DNA of 64,000 bases from Actinobaculum massiliense (GCF_001457435.1 NZ_LN881717.1:567896-631895), one strand, 5' to 3'; positions 36,995 through 46,280 are shown, counted from the first letter of the stretch. The notes: generated by a model from the letters alone, not told the origin. Translations and numbers: made by a program.

Positions 36995-37120
36995 TTCATC
37001 TCTCTTCATCGTCTGCATTCGTAGCTTGCTTGCGGTTTTGCAGTCTAGCGCGTGCGCGTCTACGGCGCGGGGAAACGGGGTGGGAGTTGCGATGTCGAGA
37101 AAAAATCTCCCCCACGCTAC

Positions 37121-37126
37121 TAAGCT
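37121..37126 (+). promoter_or_regulatory. -10 element of a leaderless S33 peptidase transcript
   Basis: TAAGCT, six bases, then ATG at 37133. Confidence 0.6.
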
Positions 37127-37132
37127 GGGGCC

Positions 37133-38386
37133 ATGACGACGACGACCACGCGGCTGGGCGAACTCCGGCTCGATAATGTACGGCTTACGGTTCCATTAAC
37201 GACGGATGCGCAAGATAAGCGCGAGATCGAGATTTTCGCGCGGATTGTGACCCGCCCGGGCGGAGAGGATCTACCCTATCTCTTCTTCCTGCAGGGCGGC
37301 CCGGGAAATGAGGCGCCGCGCCCGTGCGCGAATCCGGCGAGCCCCTCGTGGCTCAGCACCGCGCTGGAGCGCTACCGGGTGGTAATGGTCGACCAGCGCG
37401 GCACCGGGCTTTCCACCCCAGTCAACGATTCCCTGCTCGAAACCGGGAGCGCCCACGAGGTTGCCGAATACATGAGCCACCTGCGCGCGGACGGGATTGT
37501 GCGCGACTGCGAGGCGTTGCGCGAAGAGCTCGGGGTGCAGAAGATTTCTCTGCTCGGCCAGTCTTTCGGCGGATTTACCACCCTCCACTATGTGACGGCT
37601 CACTCTGATTCCCTCGACCGCGTGTTCCTAACCGGCGGCCTTTCCGCGGTCGGCCGTAGCGCCGACGACGTCTACTCCTTGACCTACGAGAAAATGGCGT
37701 GGGTATCCGAGCAGTTCTACCGGCGCTTCCCCGCTCACCGCGAGCGCGTGCGCGAGCTGGTAGCGATGGCCGGGCGCGGGGAAATTGTGCTTCCCGACGG
37801 CGAAGTGGTGTCCGAAAGCCGCATGCGTTCGGTGGGGCACATGCTGGGGATGAATGATGGCTGGCTCTCGTTGCACTACTTGCTGGAGCTTGATCCGCAA
37901 TCCAATGCGTTCCGTTATGATCTGGCGAAGTATTTGCCCTACGACGGACGCAACCCAATTTACTACGTGATGCACGAATCCTCGTACGCGGATGGAGTGG
38001 TCACGAACTGGAGCGCTGAGCGGTGCTTGCCGCAGCAGTTCGTTGATGACACCTCACTGTTCTTTGGCGAGCACGTGTTTTCCGACTGGTCGCGCACGGT
38101 GCCGGCGTTCCAGCCCTGGAGCGAAGTGACCGAGGAACTCGCGCAGTGGCAGTGGCCCAAACTCTACGATGCGAAGGCTCTGCGCGAATCGGGGGCCCGC
38201 GGGGCGGCCGCCGTCTACGTGCACGATGCCTATGTTCCCCTCGAGTTCTCAATGGAGACCGGGGCCTTGCTTCCCGAGGTGGAGCTTTACATTAGCTCGG
38301 TCAATGAGCATAACGGTCTTCGCACCGGCCAGGGCGAAGTCTTGCGCCATCTCTTCGAACTCGCTGACGGCTCGCGCGTGCGTTAG
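37133..38386 (+). CDS. Alpha/beta hydrolase, proline iminopeptidase-like (S33)
   Basis: 417 residues. FLQGGPGNEAP forms the oxyanion region, VDQRGTGLST follows, and GQSFGGF is the nucleophile elbow. The acid/His part is near SVNEHNGLRTG at the C-terminus. S33 enzymes of this length release N-terminal Pro or other residues from peptides. No signal peptide, so cytoplasmic. Leaderless ATG start. It fits a peptide-using lifestyle together with the Opp importer and M18 enzyme. Confidence 0.87.
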   Translation: MTTTTTRLGELRLDNVRLTVPLTTDAQDKREIEIFARIVTRPGGEDLPYLFFLQGGPGNEAPRPCANPASPSWLSTALERYRVVMVDQRGTGLSTPVNDSLLETGSAHEVAEYMSHLRADGIVRDCEALREELGVQKISLLGQSFGGFTTLHYVTAHSDSLDRVFLTGGLSAVGRSADDVYSLTYEKMAWVSEQFYRRFPAHRERVRELVAMAGRGEIVLPDGEVVSESRMRSVGHMLGMNDGWLSLHYLLELDPQSNAFRYDLAKYLPYDGRNPIYYVMHESSYADGVVTNWSAERCLPQQFVDDTSLFFGEHVFSDWSRTVPAFQPWSEVTEELAQWQWPKLYDAKALRESGARGAAAVYVHDAYVPLEFSMETGALLPEVELYISSVNEHNGLRTGQGEVLRHLFELADGSRVR

Positions 38387-38400
38387 CGCGGGGGCGCCGC

Positions 38401-38406
38401 TAAGGT
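38401..38406 (+). promoter_or_regulatory. -10 element of a leaderless methyltransferase transcript
   Basis: TAAGGT, six bases, then GTG at 38413. Confidence 0.6.
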
Positions 38407-38412
38407 AACTGC

Positions 38413-39291
38413 GTGACTCATAGCCCTCTAACCCTCGACGAGAATCTGGTGATCTCCGGAGACAATCTGGAAGTCACCGGGTGTTTGCCCGACGATTTTT
38501 TCCAGCTCATTTATATTGATCCGCCGTTTAATACCGGGCGCAAGCAGCAGCGTCAGAACCTGCGCACCCACCAAGTGCGGGGCGGAACGCGAGTGGGATT
38601 CGGGGGTAAAACGTACGAGACCGTGCGCGGCAAAGTGCTCGGCTATGACGATCAGTTCGAGGATTACTGGGAGTTTCTAGAGCCGCGCTTGCGCGAGGCC
38701 TGGCGCTTGCTCGCTCCCACCGGGACGCTCTATTTGCACCTCGACTACCGCGAGGTGCATTACGCGAAAGTATTGCTCGATGCCCTCTTCGGGCGCGAAT
38801 GCTTCCTCAACGAAATTATCTGGGCCTACGATTTCGGTGCCCGCACCAAGCGGCGCTGGCCCGCTAAACACGACAATATCTTGGTCTACGTCAAAGACCC
38901 CGCGCACTACTACTTCAATTCCGAAGAGGTAGACCGCGAGCCATATATGGCTCCCGGCCTGGTCACAGCGGAAAAGGCCGAGCGAGGCAAACTCCCCACC
39001 GACGTGTGGTGGCATACCATCGTCTCTCCTACCGGCAAGGAGAAAACAGGATACGCCACCCAAAAGCCGCTGGGGATTTTGCGGCGGATCGTTACCGCCT
39101 CATCGGCGCCCGGGGATTGGGTGCTCGATTTCTTCGGCGGCTCGGGAACCACCGGAGCCGCGGCAACCGAACTTGGCCGCAAATTCGTGCTCGTCGATTC
39201 CAACCCGCAGGCCCTGGAGGTTATGGAAAAACGCCTCGCCGGTAAGGCCCGGTTCCTGGTGCCCGGTACGGAGGGATATCCGCTCGACTAA
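38413..39291 (+). CDS. Orphan DNA methyltransferase, beta class (N6-adenine or N4-cytosine)
   Basis: 292 residues. Motif IV is IYIDPPFNTG (Asp36-Pro-Pro-Phe39) and the SAM-binding motif I, DFFGGSGTTG, lies near residue 239. The IV-before-I order defines the beta class; DPPF suggests adenine N6 methylation. A conserved GYATQKPLGILRRIV precedes motif I. No restriction enzyme, specificity subunit or Res gene is nearby, so it looks solitary. Leaderless GTG start. The target sequence cannot be deduced. Confidence 0.88.
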   Translation: MTHSPLTLDENLVISGDNLEVTGCLPDDFFQLIYIDPPFNTGRKQQRQNLRTHQVRGGTRVGFGGKTYETVRGKVLGYDDQFEDYWEFLEPRLREAWRLLAPTGTLYLHLDYREVHYAKVLLDALFGRECFLNEIIWAYDFGARTKRRWPAKHDNILVYVKDPAHYYFNSEEVDREPYMAPGLVTAEKAERGKLPTDVWWHTIVSPTGKEKTGYATQKPLGILRRIVTASSAPGDWVLDFFGGSGTTGAAATELGRKFVLVDSNPQALEVMEKRLAGKARFLVPGTEGYPLD

Positions 39292-39297
39292 GTGCCC

Positions 39298-39400
39298 CTA
39301 GGCCTTCCCCACGCGGGAGAGGACGGGGCCTCCTTGGCTTGACGTACCTCCTTGGGTTACTGGCGTGGTTTACCCTAAGCCTTCCCCACGCGGGAGAGGA
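39298..39400 (-). repeat. Direct repeat of the M20 gene's 3' end
   Basis: The 26 bases 39375-39400 (last seven codons and stop of the minus-strand M20 gene) recur at 39298-39323 with one mismatch. Both copies would read LSRVGKA then TAG on the minus strand. The offset is 77 bases. The second copy lies in the gap before the convergent methyltransferase gene. Confidence 0.9.
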
Positions 39401-40619
39401 TCGCCGCCAACGCGGCGTGCACCGCCGGTTCGAGGGAGAGCTCCGGATCGGCGTAGAAGTAGGGCGAATGGTTGGTCACCGGCCCGCCCTCGCGATTCAT
39501 TTGCGCCTCGGAGAACCCGCCGTAAAGCCAGAACACGTACGGAATATCCAGCTCGCGAGCAAATTCGGAGACGTCTTCGGAGAAGGTGAAGGGCTCGGGC
39601 ACCATGTGATCAGCGCCGAACACCTCGGTGAAAATCTCCGTAATGCGCGAGGTTTCTGCGGGGTCGTTTTCGGTGGCGGGAACCGAAACGATCTGCTCAA
39701 TAATTGGTTCGGGAGCACCCGCGGCCGCCGCTTCAGCATTGACGATTCTCACCAGCGCGTTCCTAATGACGCCGCGCGTGTGCTCGTCGCGCGAGCGGGT
39801 GGTCAGCAACAGCTCGGCCGTCTCCGGGATAATGTTCCAACGGCTTCCGGAACGGAAGGATCCCACCGTGACCACCGCGGTTTTATCCGGATCGGTTTCG
39901 CGCGCCGCAATGGTCTGCAGGCGCATAACAATTGCCGCGCCAATAACAATGGGGTCAATGGCAGTTTGCGGTGCCGAGCCGTGGCCGGAAACACCCCGAA
40001 TGGTGATCTTGAAGCCGTCAGTTGCCGTCGTCACCCCACCCGGGTAAACATCCATTTGGCCGGCGGGTCGGCCCACCACATGAGCCCCGTACAGCACCTC
40101 CGGACGCGGCAGATCGTTCCAGAAACCGTCGCGTAGCATGGTTTCCGCGCCCTTACCGATTTCCTCTGCCTCCTGGAAAATAAAGACGACCGTGCCGGCC
40201 CACTGCTCGGGGTTTGCCAAAAGCTTGCGCGCCGCTCCCAGGGCCGCGGCCATATGCGAATCGTGGCCGCAGGCGTGCATCACCGGAACCACGTCCCCGG
40301 TCTCGCTGGCCTGGGTGGCGGTAGAAGCAAACTCAAGGCCGGTGAGTTCCTTGACGGGAAGCCCGTCCATATCGGCGCGGTAGGCCACCACGGGCCCCTC
40401 GCCATTGCGGAAAGCAACCCCAAAGCCGGTGCGCCCCGCGCGGGAGACCTGGCGAGTTACCCCGGCCGGCAACTCAATCGCCTCGAGGTGGCCCAGGAGG
40501 TAGGCGCTCGTCTTCTGCTCCTGGGTGGAGAGCTCGGGATGAGCGTGCAGGTACTTTTGCACCTCGATCGCCTCCGCCCGTTCGCGTGGGGTAAGTTTCA
40601 TCGTCTCGGGCAAGCCCAT
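39375..40619 (-). CDS. M20 family amidohydrolase (peptidase/deacylase)
   Basis: 414 residues. MHACGHDSHMAAALG gives the metal His/Asp pair, FQEAEEIGKGAE the catalytic and metal Glu pair, and GRPAG with SGHGSAPQ the later metal and dimerisation region. Related enzymes cleave N-acyl amino acids (hippurate, N-acetyl-diaminopimelate); the substrate is uncertain. ATG at 40619 has GGAGGA at ideal spacing, better than an upstream ATG at 40637. Confidence 0.88.
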   Translation of the reverse strand: MGLPETMKLTPRERAEAIEVQKYLHAHPELSTQEQKTSAYLLGHLEAIELPAGVTRQVSRAGRTGFGVAFRNGEGPVVAYRADMDGLPVKELTGLEFASTATQASETGDVVPVMHACGHDSHMAAALGAARKLLANPEQWAGTVVFIFQEAEEIGKGAETMLRDGFWNDLPRPEVLYGAHVVGRPAGQMDVYPGGVTTATDGFKITIRGVSGHGSAPQTAIDPIVIGAAIVMRLQTIAARETDPDKTAVVTVGSFRSGSRWNIIPETAELLLTTRSRDEHTRGVIRNALVRIVNAEAAAAGAPEPIIEQIVSVPATENDPAETSRITEIFTEVFGADHMVPEPFTFSEDVSEFARELDIPYVFWLYGGFSEAQMNREGGPVTNHSPYFYADPELSLEPAVHAALAAILSRVGKA

Positions 40620-40781
40620 GGGTGTTCCTCCAGTCATGATGCGCTTGATGTGCCTGACGCACCTATTTTCTCCCTCAAAAGCCTATACTCTGGTCGCTCT
40701 CTACGCTCCACCGTTAAGATAGAAAATAGTTATCGCGAAGCTACCTCGCGATGAGCTTGCGACCACGCGAGGGAGGGATGC

Positions 40782-41435
40782 ATGCCAGAGAAACTTTACC
40801 GCCATATCTTCTGGGATATGGGTGGCACCATGGTCAACACCTACCCCGAGGTGGACTCGGCGCTAGCCCAAGCCGTTCGCGCCGCGGGCCATCCGATCGA
40901 GATTATGGAGGTTGCGCCGCTCACCCGCCGCTCCATTCGATTCGCTATCACCACTCTTGCACAGCGCTACGACCTCTCCCCCGACTATTTGCGTAGCGCC
41001 GAGCAGGCCGTCAAGACCCGCTGGGAGAAATTCCCCGCCCCCGCCATGCCGGGAGTGCACGCGCTGGCGGCGAGCGTTGCGGGGAAGAACCTCGTGGTCA
41101 CCCATCGCGACCGGCGCTCAGCATGCGCGCTACTGGAGGGCCTCCGAATCTCCGTTGACGCCATGGTCTGCGCGCCCGACGGATACGCGCGCAAGCCCGA
41201 TCCGCAAATGTTTGCGGTGCTCCTGGAGCAAACCGGCGCGGATCCGGCTACCTGCCTGGCTATAGGCGATCGCCCGATAGACGCCGTCGCCGCTCACGCG
41301 GCCGGAATTGATGCAGCAATGATTTTCACCCCCGGTGTGCCCCTCGAATCGGAGGCGGACTACACCGTCGATACGCTCACCGAGCTTCTCCCGCTTATTG
41401 CGGCGCCAGAAAGTGGCGCCGGCGCGCGAGAATAG
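40782..41435 (+). CDS. HAD family hydrolase (phosphoglycolate phosphatase-like)
   Basis: 217 residues. Motif I is FWDMGGTMV, with Asp nucleophile and the usual second acidic position replaced by Gly in DMGGT. Motif II is VTHRDR, the Lys is in RKPDPQMF and motif IV is AIGDRPIDAVAA. A helical cap fills about residues 20-80. It dephosphorylates a small metabolite; the loss of the second Asp of motif I is seen in some HAD subfamilies. GGGAGGG lies just before the ATG. Confidence 0.83.
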   Translation: MPEKLYRHIFWDMGGTMVNTYPEVDSALAQAVRAAGHPIEIMEVAPLTRRSIRFAITTLAQRYDLSPDYLRSAEQAVKTRWEKFPAPAMPGVHALAASVAGKNLVVTHRDRRSACALLEGLRISVDAMVCAPDGYARKPDPQMFAVLLEQTGADPATCLAIGDRPIDAVAAHAAGIDAAMIFTPGVPLESEADYTVDTLTELLPLIAAPESGAGARE

Positions 41436-41451
41436 CCGCCCCGAACGAAAG

Positions 41452-42825
41452 GTGCGAACCATTTTCAAGGCAATTAAGACCACGATCTCTAATCGGCTCT
41501 GGGTCCCGCCCCTTATCACCGGAATCATTGGCGCGGTAGCCGCCTGGTTCCTCGCCGGAATCACCCTCGACCCCACCTCCGCCTTCTCTAATTTCTTGTG
41601 GCCGGGCGATACCTCCGCCGCCGCTTCCATGCTCGGCTTTGTCGCCTCCTCCATGCTTACCGTTTTGACCACCACGGTCTCCATGACGCTCATTGTTTTG
41701 CAGGTGGCGTCGGGGTCATTCTCTCACCAACTACTGCGTGACTACATTCAGTCGCGCGCTATCAAGGGAATCTTCGCCGTGTTCATTGGCGTGTTCGTTT
41801 ACGCGCTCGTCCTGCAACGCTCGGTCTCCGCCGAAGCGCGCGAAACGGCGCCGCAGCTGGGAATGACGGTAGCGCTGCTACTGGTGTTTAGCGCCATCGG
41901 CACCTTCGTGTGGTACATCAGCGCGGTGGTACGCATGGTGCGTGTGGACGCAATTATTGAGCGGGTGGCCGAGCGCGCCACCAAGCTTATGCGCGCCCAT
42001 CGCGAGGAGTGGCCGGAGGCGAACGAGGTCCCGGAGATCCCCAACCACGCGGTTGACGTGCGCGGCCACACCTCCGGTTACGTCCGCTCGGTTGCCACTC
42101 GCGAGGCCGCGCTGTGGGCTCAGGAGCACGAGGTCACGGTGGTGTTCACGGTGGCTCCCGGAGATACCGTTTCCGCCGGCCAGACTCTCGCCTGGCTGTG
42201 GAATCCCGACGCCGGAGAAGCCCGTCCGGAGCTGAGGGAGGAAGACCTCGACGAGTTCATCTCCACCTATATCCAAATCGAGGCCGAGCGCGTTTCCGAT
42301 CAGGATATTCGCCTCTCCCTCCACCAGTTGGCGGATATTGGCGTGCGCTCACTTTCGCCCGGGTCGAACGATCCGACCACCGGGGTCCACGTGATTGCGC
42401 AGGCCACCCCGGTTTTGCGCCGCCTCGTCTCCGATCCTCTGCAGAATGAGGTGGTTTTTGATGATGCGGGGACGGCGCGCGCCGTCGTCGCCACACCTAC
42501 CGTGCGCGATTTCTTGGTCGATTTCGTGGTGCCTTTACGGCGCTATTGCTCGACGGCGCCGGAAGTAACCATTGAGCTCCTGCGCCTCCTGGTGGTTATT
42601 GAAGAGGGTATTGATGACAGCCCGGGCGTGAAGGTCGATGATCTGGCCGGCTTTGTAGACAGCGAACGCCAACAGATCCTCGAGGGCGCCAAGCAGGGCT
42701 TTGTTCATCAGGCTGACCTGGAACTTCTCAAGCCACTGCTCTCCGTGGAGGGCCTGCGCTCGACCCAGCGCGTGAAGGGCCCGGCCGGTGACGTGATTGA
42801 GGAATCCCCGGAAGATGATGCCTAG
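41452..42825 (+). CDS. DUF2254 family membrane protein
   Basis: 457 residues. Four membrane helices are at about 15-35, 57-80, 100-120 and 135-157 (the stretch MLTVLTTTVSMTLIVLQVAS is typical of DUF2254), then a large cytoplasmic domain. The function is unknown. GTG at 41452, 16 bases after the HAD stop, is where homology begins (VRTIFKAIKTTISNRLW). The gene's end forms an inverted repeat with the end of lutC. Confidence 0.85.
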   Translation: MRTIFKAIKTTISNRLWVPPLITGIIGAVAAWFLAGITLDPTSAFSNFLWPGDTSAAASMLGFVASSMLTVLTTTVSMTLIVLQVASGSFSHQLLRDYIQSRAIKGIFAVFIGVFVYALVLQRSVSAEARETAPQLGMTVALLLVFSAIGTFVWYISAVVRMVRVDAIIERVAERATKLMRAHREEWPEANEVPEIPNHAVDVRGHTSGYVRSVATREAALWAQEHEVTVVFTVAPGDTVSAGQTLAWLWNPDAGEARPELREEDLDEFISTYIQIEAERVSDQDIRLSLHQLADIGVRSLSPGSNDPTTGVHVIAQATPVLRRLVSDPLQNEVVFDDAGTARAVVATPTVRDFLVDFVVPLRRYCSTAPEVTIELLRLLVVIEEGIDDSPGVKVDDLAGFVDSERQQILEGAKQGFVHQADLELLKPLLSVEGLRSTQRVKGPAGDVIEESPEDDA

Positions 42826-42855
42826 CGGGCAAGTATTCCTGGACCGCTAGGCATC
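42817..42855. terminator. Bidirectional hairpin shared by the ends of DUF2254 and lutC genes
   Basis: GATGCCTAGCGG (42817-42828) and its exact reverse complement (42844-42855) flank a 15-base loop. Each arm encodes Asp-Ala-stop of one of the two convergent genes. The 12-bp stem could terminate both transcripts, though there is no T-tract. Confidence 0.65.
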
Positions 42856-43515
42856 CTCAACGATAATTACGCGCAAATTACGCGGGCCGTGCACACCGTC
42901 CACGCGAACCAGCTCAATATCCGAGGTGGCCGAGGGGCCGGCAATCCAGGTGGTGGGGCGCTCAGGATGCGAGCCGAGCAGACGCACCGCCTCGGGCACG
43001 GTGGCAAAAATTGCCGATGCGAAGAGCACGCATACGTGTGTGTCCGGGACCAGAGTGATGGCGCGCCGGCCCTGGTCTGGTTCGCCGTCGAGCATAATGG
43101 TGCCCGAAAGCGAAACCCCGCACCGCGCGCCGGTAACGACGGCGGTGATGGAATCAAGTTCGTCATTGCTCAGCTGGGCGCCCGGCTTATCCACGCGTAC
43201 CTCTCGCCCTTCACGCCCGGCGGCTTCGGCCCAGGAATCGTCCAAACCCTCGGGGATGACCACGCTGCGCGCATCCGCCAAGAAATCGGCAATAGCGTCC
43301 GGAACGTCGGCGCTCTGCACGCGCTTGACCTGCGCGGTGTAATCAATGAGCGCCTCTTCCATCTCCGCAATAACGTCGGTTTCACCGTCGCCACTCATGC
43401 GGTAATCGCGTGGAATTTCCGGAGCCTGAATCGGACCCACCGCGCGGATACGGCGGAAAATCTCCGCTTTGGCCGCATCGCTTTCTCGCTGGTGTTCTTC
43501 CGTATATGACGCCAT
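42847..43515 (-). CDS. lutC: Lactate utilisation protein C (LUD domain)
   Basis: 222 residues with an LUD domain (DDSWAEAAGREGREV; GVSLSGTIMLDGEPDQGRRAITLVPDTHV...; SATSDIELVRVDGVHGP). LutC is the third part of the LutABC complex that oxidises L-lactate to pyruvate. ATG overlaps the lutB stop (TAATG) and has GGAGG upstream, so it is translated from the lutABC mRNA. The gene ends in the hairpin shared with the DUF2254 gene. Confidence 0.9.
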   Translation of the reverse strand: MASYTEEHQRESDAAKAEIFRRIRAVGPIQAPEIPRDYRMSGDGETDVIAEMEEALIDYTAQVKRVQSADVPDAIADFLADARSVVIPEGLDDSWAEAAGREGREVRVDKPGAQLSNDELDSITAVVTGARCGVSLSGTIMLDGEPDQGRRAITLVPDTHVCVLFASAIFATVPEAVRLLGSHPERPTTWIAGPSATSDIELVRVDGVHGPRNLRVIIVEDA

Positions 43516-45323
43516 TACTCTGCCTCCGCCGTCTTTTCTTCGCGCCCGCTTGCCGCTGCCGCTCTGGCGGGCGCAACCGCCTGGCGCCGCACCTTAGCCC
43601 GCCGCGCTTCGTCAGGTAGGGCTTCGTCTTGTTGAGCACCGGCCGCCCCGGCGCGTTTGCCGCAGTGGCACTGATGCGTCACCTGCGCGGCCGCTTCACC
43701 TTCGGCGTCGTGCAAGGATTCGTGTTCCTTCCACCACTCGCGGAAGGACTGGGCCGGCGCGGCCGGAACGTTACGCACAAAAGTCCAGTTCTTTACAATC
43801 GGCGCCGGGATATGGCCAATATAGCGCTTGGGGCCGGCCAGGAAACGTAGCGGCTTCACGGCTTTTCCGGCCAGGGCCATTCCCTTGCCCGAGCCCATGA
43901 GCTTATTGGCTGCCTTCATTCCTACTTCCCACACGTCCGGGATTCCGCCGCGATTCGCCTCATAGTACTTGTGGCGTAGATGCACCAGAATCGAGGGAAT
44001 ATCGATAGCGGCCGGGCAGGCATCGAAGCAAGCCCCGCACAGTGAGGAAGCGAAGGGCAGGGTGGCCGCCGGATCGTTATGGTCCGTGGCACCCAGCAAC
44101 TGCGGGGTGAGGATCGCGCCAATCGGGCCCGGGTACACCGAGTTGTAGGCGTGGCCCGAAGCGTGCTGGTAGACCGGGCAGATATTCATGCAGGCCCCGC
44201 AGCGAATGCACTTGAGGGCCTCCCGACCCACCGGATCTTCCAGCACCCGGGTGCGGCCATTATCCATAAGAATGATATGGAACTCCTGTGGGCCGTCGTT
44301 TTCGGTGACGCCCGTCCAGAACGAGGTGTACGGGTTCATGCGCTCGCCGGTGGCTGAACGCGGCAGGAGCTGGGAAAGCACCTCCAAATCCTCGTACTTG
44401 GGTACCAGCTTTTCGATACCCATCAGGGTGATGAGGGTATTGGGCAAGGTCAGGCACATGCGGCCATTACCTTCGGATTCGTAAATTCCCACCGTGCCGG
44501 TTTCCGCCACGCCCACATTCGCGCCGGACACCGCGATCTTCGCGGAAAGGAAGCGCTTGCGTAGCTCGGCTCGCGCCGCCATGGCAAGCACCCTCGGTTC
44601 GTCGGTCAGCTTGCCCGGATCTTCCATCCGCTTCTCGAAAATTTCTTTCACTTCCGAGCGGTTGCGGTGAATTGCGGGAACGACGACGTGCGAGGGCATA
44701 TCTTTCGACAACTGCACAATCATTTCCGCCAAGTCGGTTTCGCGGATATCGATTCCATGCTCGTGCATGAACTCGTTGAGGTTCGTCTCCTGGGTAGCCA
44801 TCGACTTGACCTTGACCACCTGCTTGGCTTCCTTTTCGCGCAGCAAGCCGAGAATGATCGTATTAGCTTCCTTGGCATCGCGCGCCCAGTGCACCATGCC
44901 GCCGCGGGCGGTTACATTCCGCTCGAATTCTTCGAGCAGATCCGTCCAGTTGGCCAGCACATTGCGCTTGATATTGGAAAGCGACTGGCGCAGGCCCTCC
45001 CAATCGGGCATTTCCTCCACGCGGGTTCCACGCTTGGAACGAATCTTGGTGGTGGCGTAGCCGAGGTTGCGCCGCATTTGCGTATTGGCAAGGGTCGTTT
45101 TTGCCGCTTGCGGGAAGGATTCGCCCCAGCGGAGCGGATCTTCGGGGATCTCGTGGCCGGGATACCAGCCCAGTTCGGCCTGCCTGCGATCGGCCTCCTC
45201 CCACTTCTTGGGGCTGAGGCGATAAGCCACCTTCTTCGCCTTGCGCACCACCGATGAGGTTCCCTTGACGGGTTCGTTGGTGGTCGAGTTTGTGTAACCG
45301 TGTTTTGGCGTCCAGGTTTTCAT
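43515..45323 (-). CDS. lutB: Lactate utilisation iron-sulfur protein B
   Basis: 602 residues, longer than the usual ~475 because of an extended C-terminus. An LUD-like region (about 60-310; VAETGTVGIYESEGNGR) precedes two 4Fe-4S sites, CIRCGACMNICPVY and CGACFDACPAAIDIP (about 372-440). The C-terminal ~90 residues are Ala/Arg-rich with a CHCGK motif and seem specific to this lineage. LutB passes electrons from lactate oxidation. ATG at 45323 overlaps the lutA stop; AAGGTGG lies upstream. Confidence 0.92.
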   Translation of the reverse strand: MKTWTPKHGYTNSTTNEPVKGTSSVVRKAKKVAYRLSPKKWEEADRRQAELGWYPGHEIPEDPLRWGESFPQAAKTTLANTQMRRNLGYATTKIRSKRGTRVEEMPDWEGLRQSLSNIKRNVLANWTDLLEEFERNVTARGGMVHWARDAKEANTIILGLLREKEAKQVVKVKSMATQETNLNEFMHEHGIDIRETDLAEMIVQLSKDMPSHVVVPAIHRNRSEVKEIFEKRMEDPGKLTDEPRVLAMAARAELRKRFLSAKIAVSGANVGVAETGTVGIYESEGNGRMCLTLPNTLITLMGIEKLVPKYEDLEVLSQLLPRSATGERMNPYTSFWTGVTENDGPQEFHIILMDNGRTRVLEDPVGREALKCIRCGACMNICPVYQHASGHAYNSVYPGPIGAILTPQLLGATDHNDPAATLPFASSLCGACFDACPAAIDIPSILVHLRHKYYEANRGGIPDVWEVGMKAANKLMGSGKGMALAGKAVKPLRFLAGPKRYIGHIPAPIVKNWTFVRNVPAAPAQSFREWWKEHESLHDAEGEAAAQVTHQCHCGKRAGAAGAQQDEALPDEARRAKVRRQAVAPARAAAASGREEKTAEAE

Positions 45324-46111
45324 TAGATTCCCACCTTCGTTGTGGTAGCGGGCGCAACCCACGGCTCATCTTCCGTGGGTGCCAAGATCTCAGCCAAATG
45401 CAGGGCGCGCACGCCCGAGCGCAGGCGGGACAGGCCGCCCACAATCGACATCAAGCACGAGTAATCACCGGCGGCCACGATTTCCGCGCCGGTGGAAAGG
45501 ATCGCCGCCATTTTGTCCGCCAGCATGGAGGCCGACGTTTCGGGCTGCTTCACCGAGAAAGTTCCGCCAAATCCGCAGCACACATTCGCATTGGGGAGCG
45601 GCACGTAGTCAATGCCGTGCACGGCTTTGAGCAGGCGCAGCGGCTTATCGCCCTCGCGCTCAATGCGCAGCGAATGGCAGGTGGTGTGGTAGGTGACGCG
45701 ATGCGGGAAGTACGCTCCCACATCTTCCAGGCCCATCACGTCTACGAGGAGCTCGGGAAGATCGTAGGTTTTCGCATCAATAAGCTCGATATCGCGCGCC
45801 AGGCGCGCTTCTTCCTGATCGCGAGCCACCATCGGAGCCTGATGCTTAAGCGAACCAACGCACGAGGCGCTGGGAGCCACAATGGCGTCCCATTCGCCGT
45901 CGAGCACCGGAGCAAAAGCTTCCCGGTGATTGCGAATCATGGGCATAGCTTCGGGGTAGAAGCCGGTGTTGATATGCATCTGCCCGCAGCAGCCCTGCTT
46001 TTCCGGGAAATACACCTCGTGGCCGAGGCGCTCCAGGAGATGCACGGTTGCCTGCGCGGCTTGCGGAAACATGGCGTCCACAATGCAGGTCGAAAAGAGC
46101 GCGATCTTCAT
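45323..46111 (-). CDS. lutA: Lactate utilisation protein A (CCG-domain oxidoreductase)
   Basis: 262 residues with two CCG domains: QGCCGQMHINTGFYP (about 45-60) and NVCCGFGGTFSVKQPE (about 180-197). These bind Fe-S clusters as in heterodisulfide reductase subunit B. It is first in lutA-lutB-lutC. The start is ATG 46111, which has GGAGGAAG directly before it; the frame is open to 46198 but no signal lies there. It is divergent from the methionine leader ORF. Confidence 0.92.
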   Translation of the reverse strand: MKIALFSTCIVDAMFPQAAQATVHLLERLGHEVYFPEKQGCCGQMHINTGFYPEAMPMIRNHREAFAPVLDGEWDAIVAPSASCVGSLKHQAPMVARDQEEARLARDIELIDAKTYDLPELLVDVMGLEDVGAYFPHRVTYHTTCHSLRIEREGDKPLRLLKAVHGIDYVPLPNANVCCGFGGTFSVKQPETSASMLADKMAAILSTGAEIVAAGDYSCLMSIVGGLSRLRSGVRALHLAEILAPTEDEPWVAPATTTKVGI

Positions 46112-46280
46112 ACTTCCTCCGTCGCTTACCGCAATCGATGGTATGGGCACACCGCCCAGCGGTAGCTTCGCTTTGGACACTACGCGCTGCTCCATCAACC
46201 TTCGCCCGGATCAGATTTCTACAATGCGAATTTTTCGTAATAAAACGATTTTCGGTTCGCCCGCCCCTCGCGCGTTCCTT

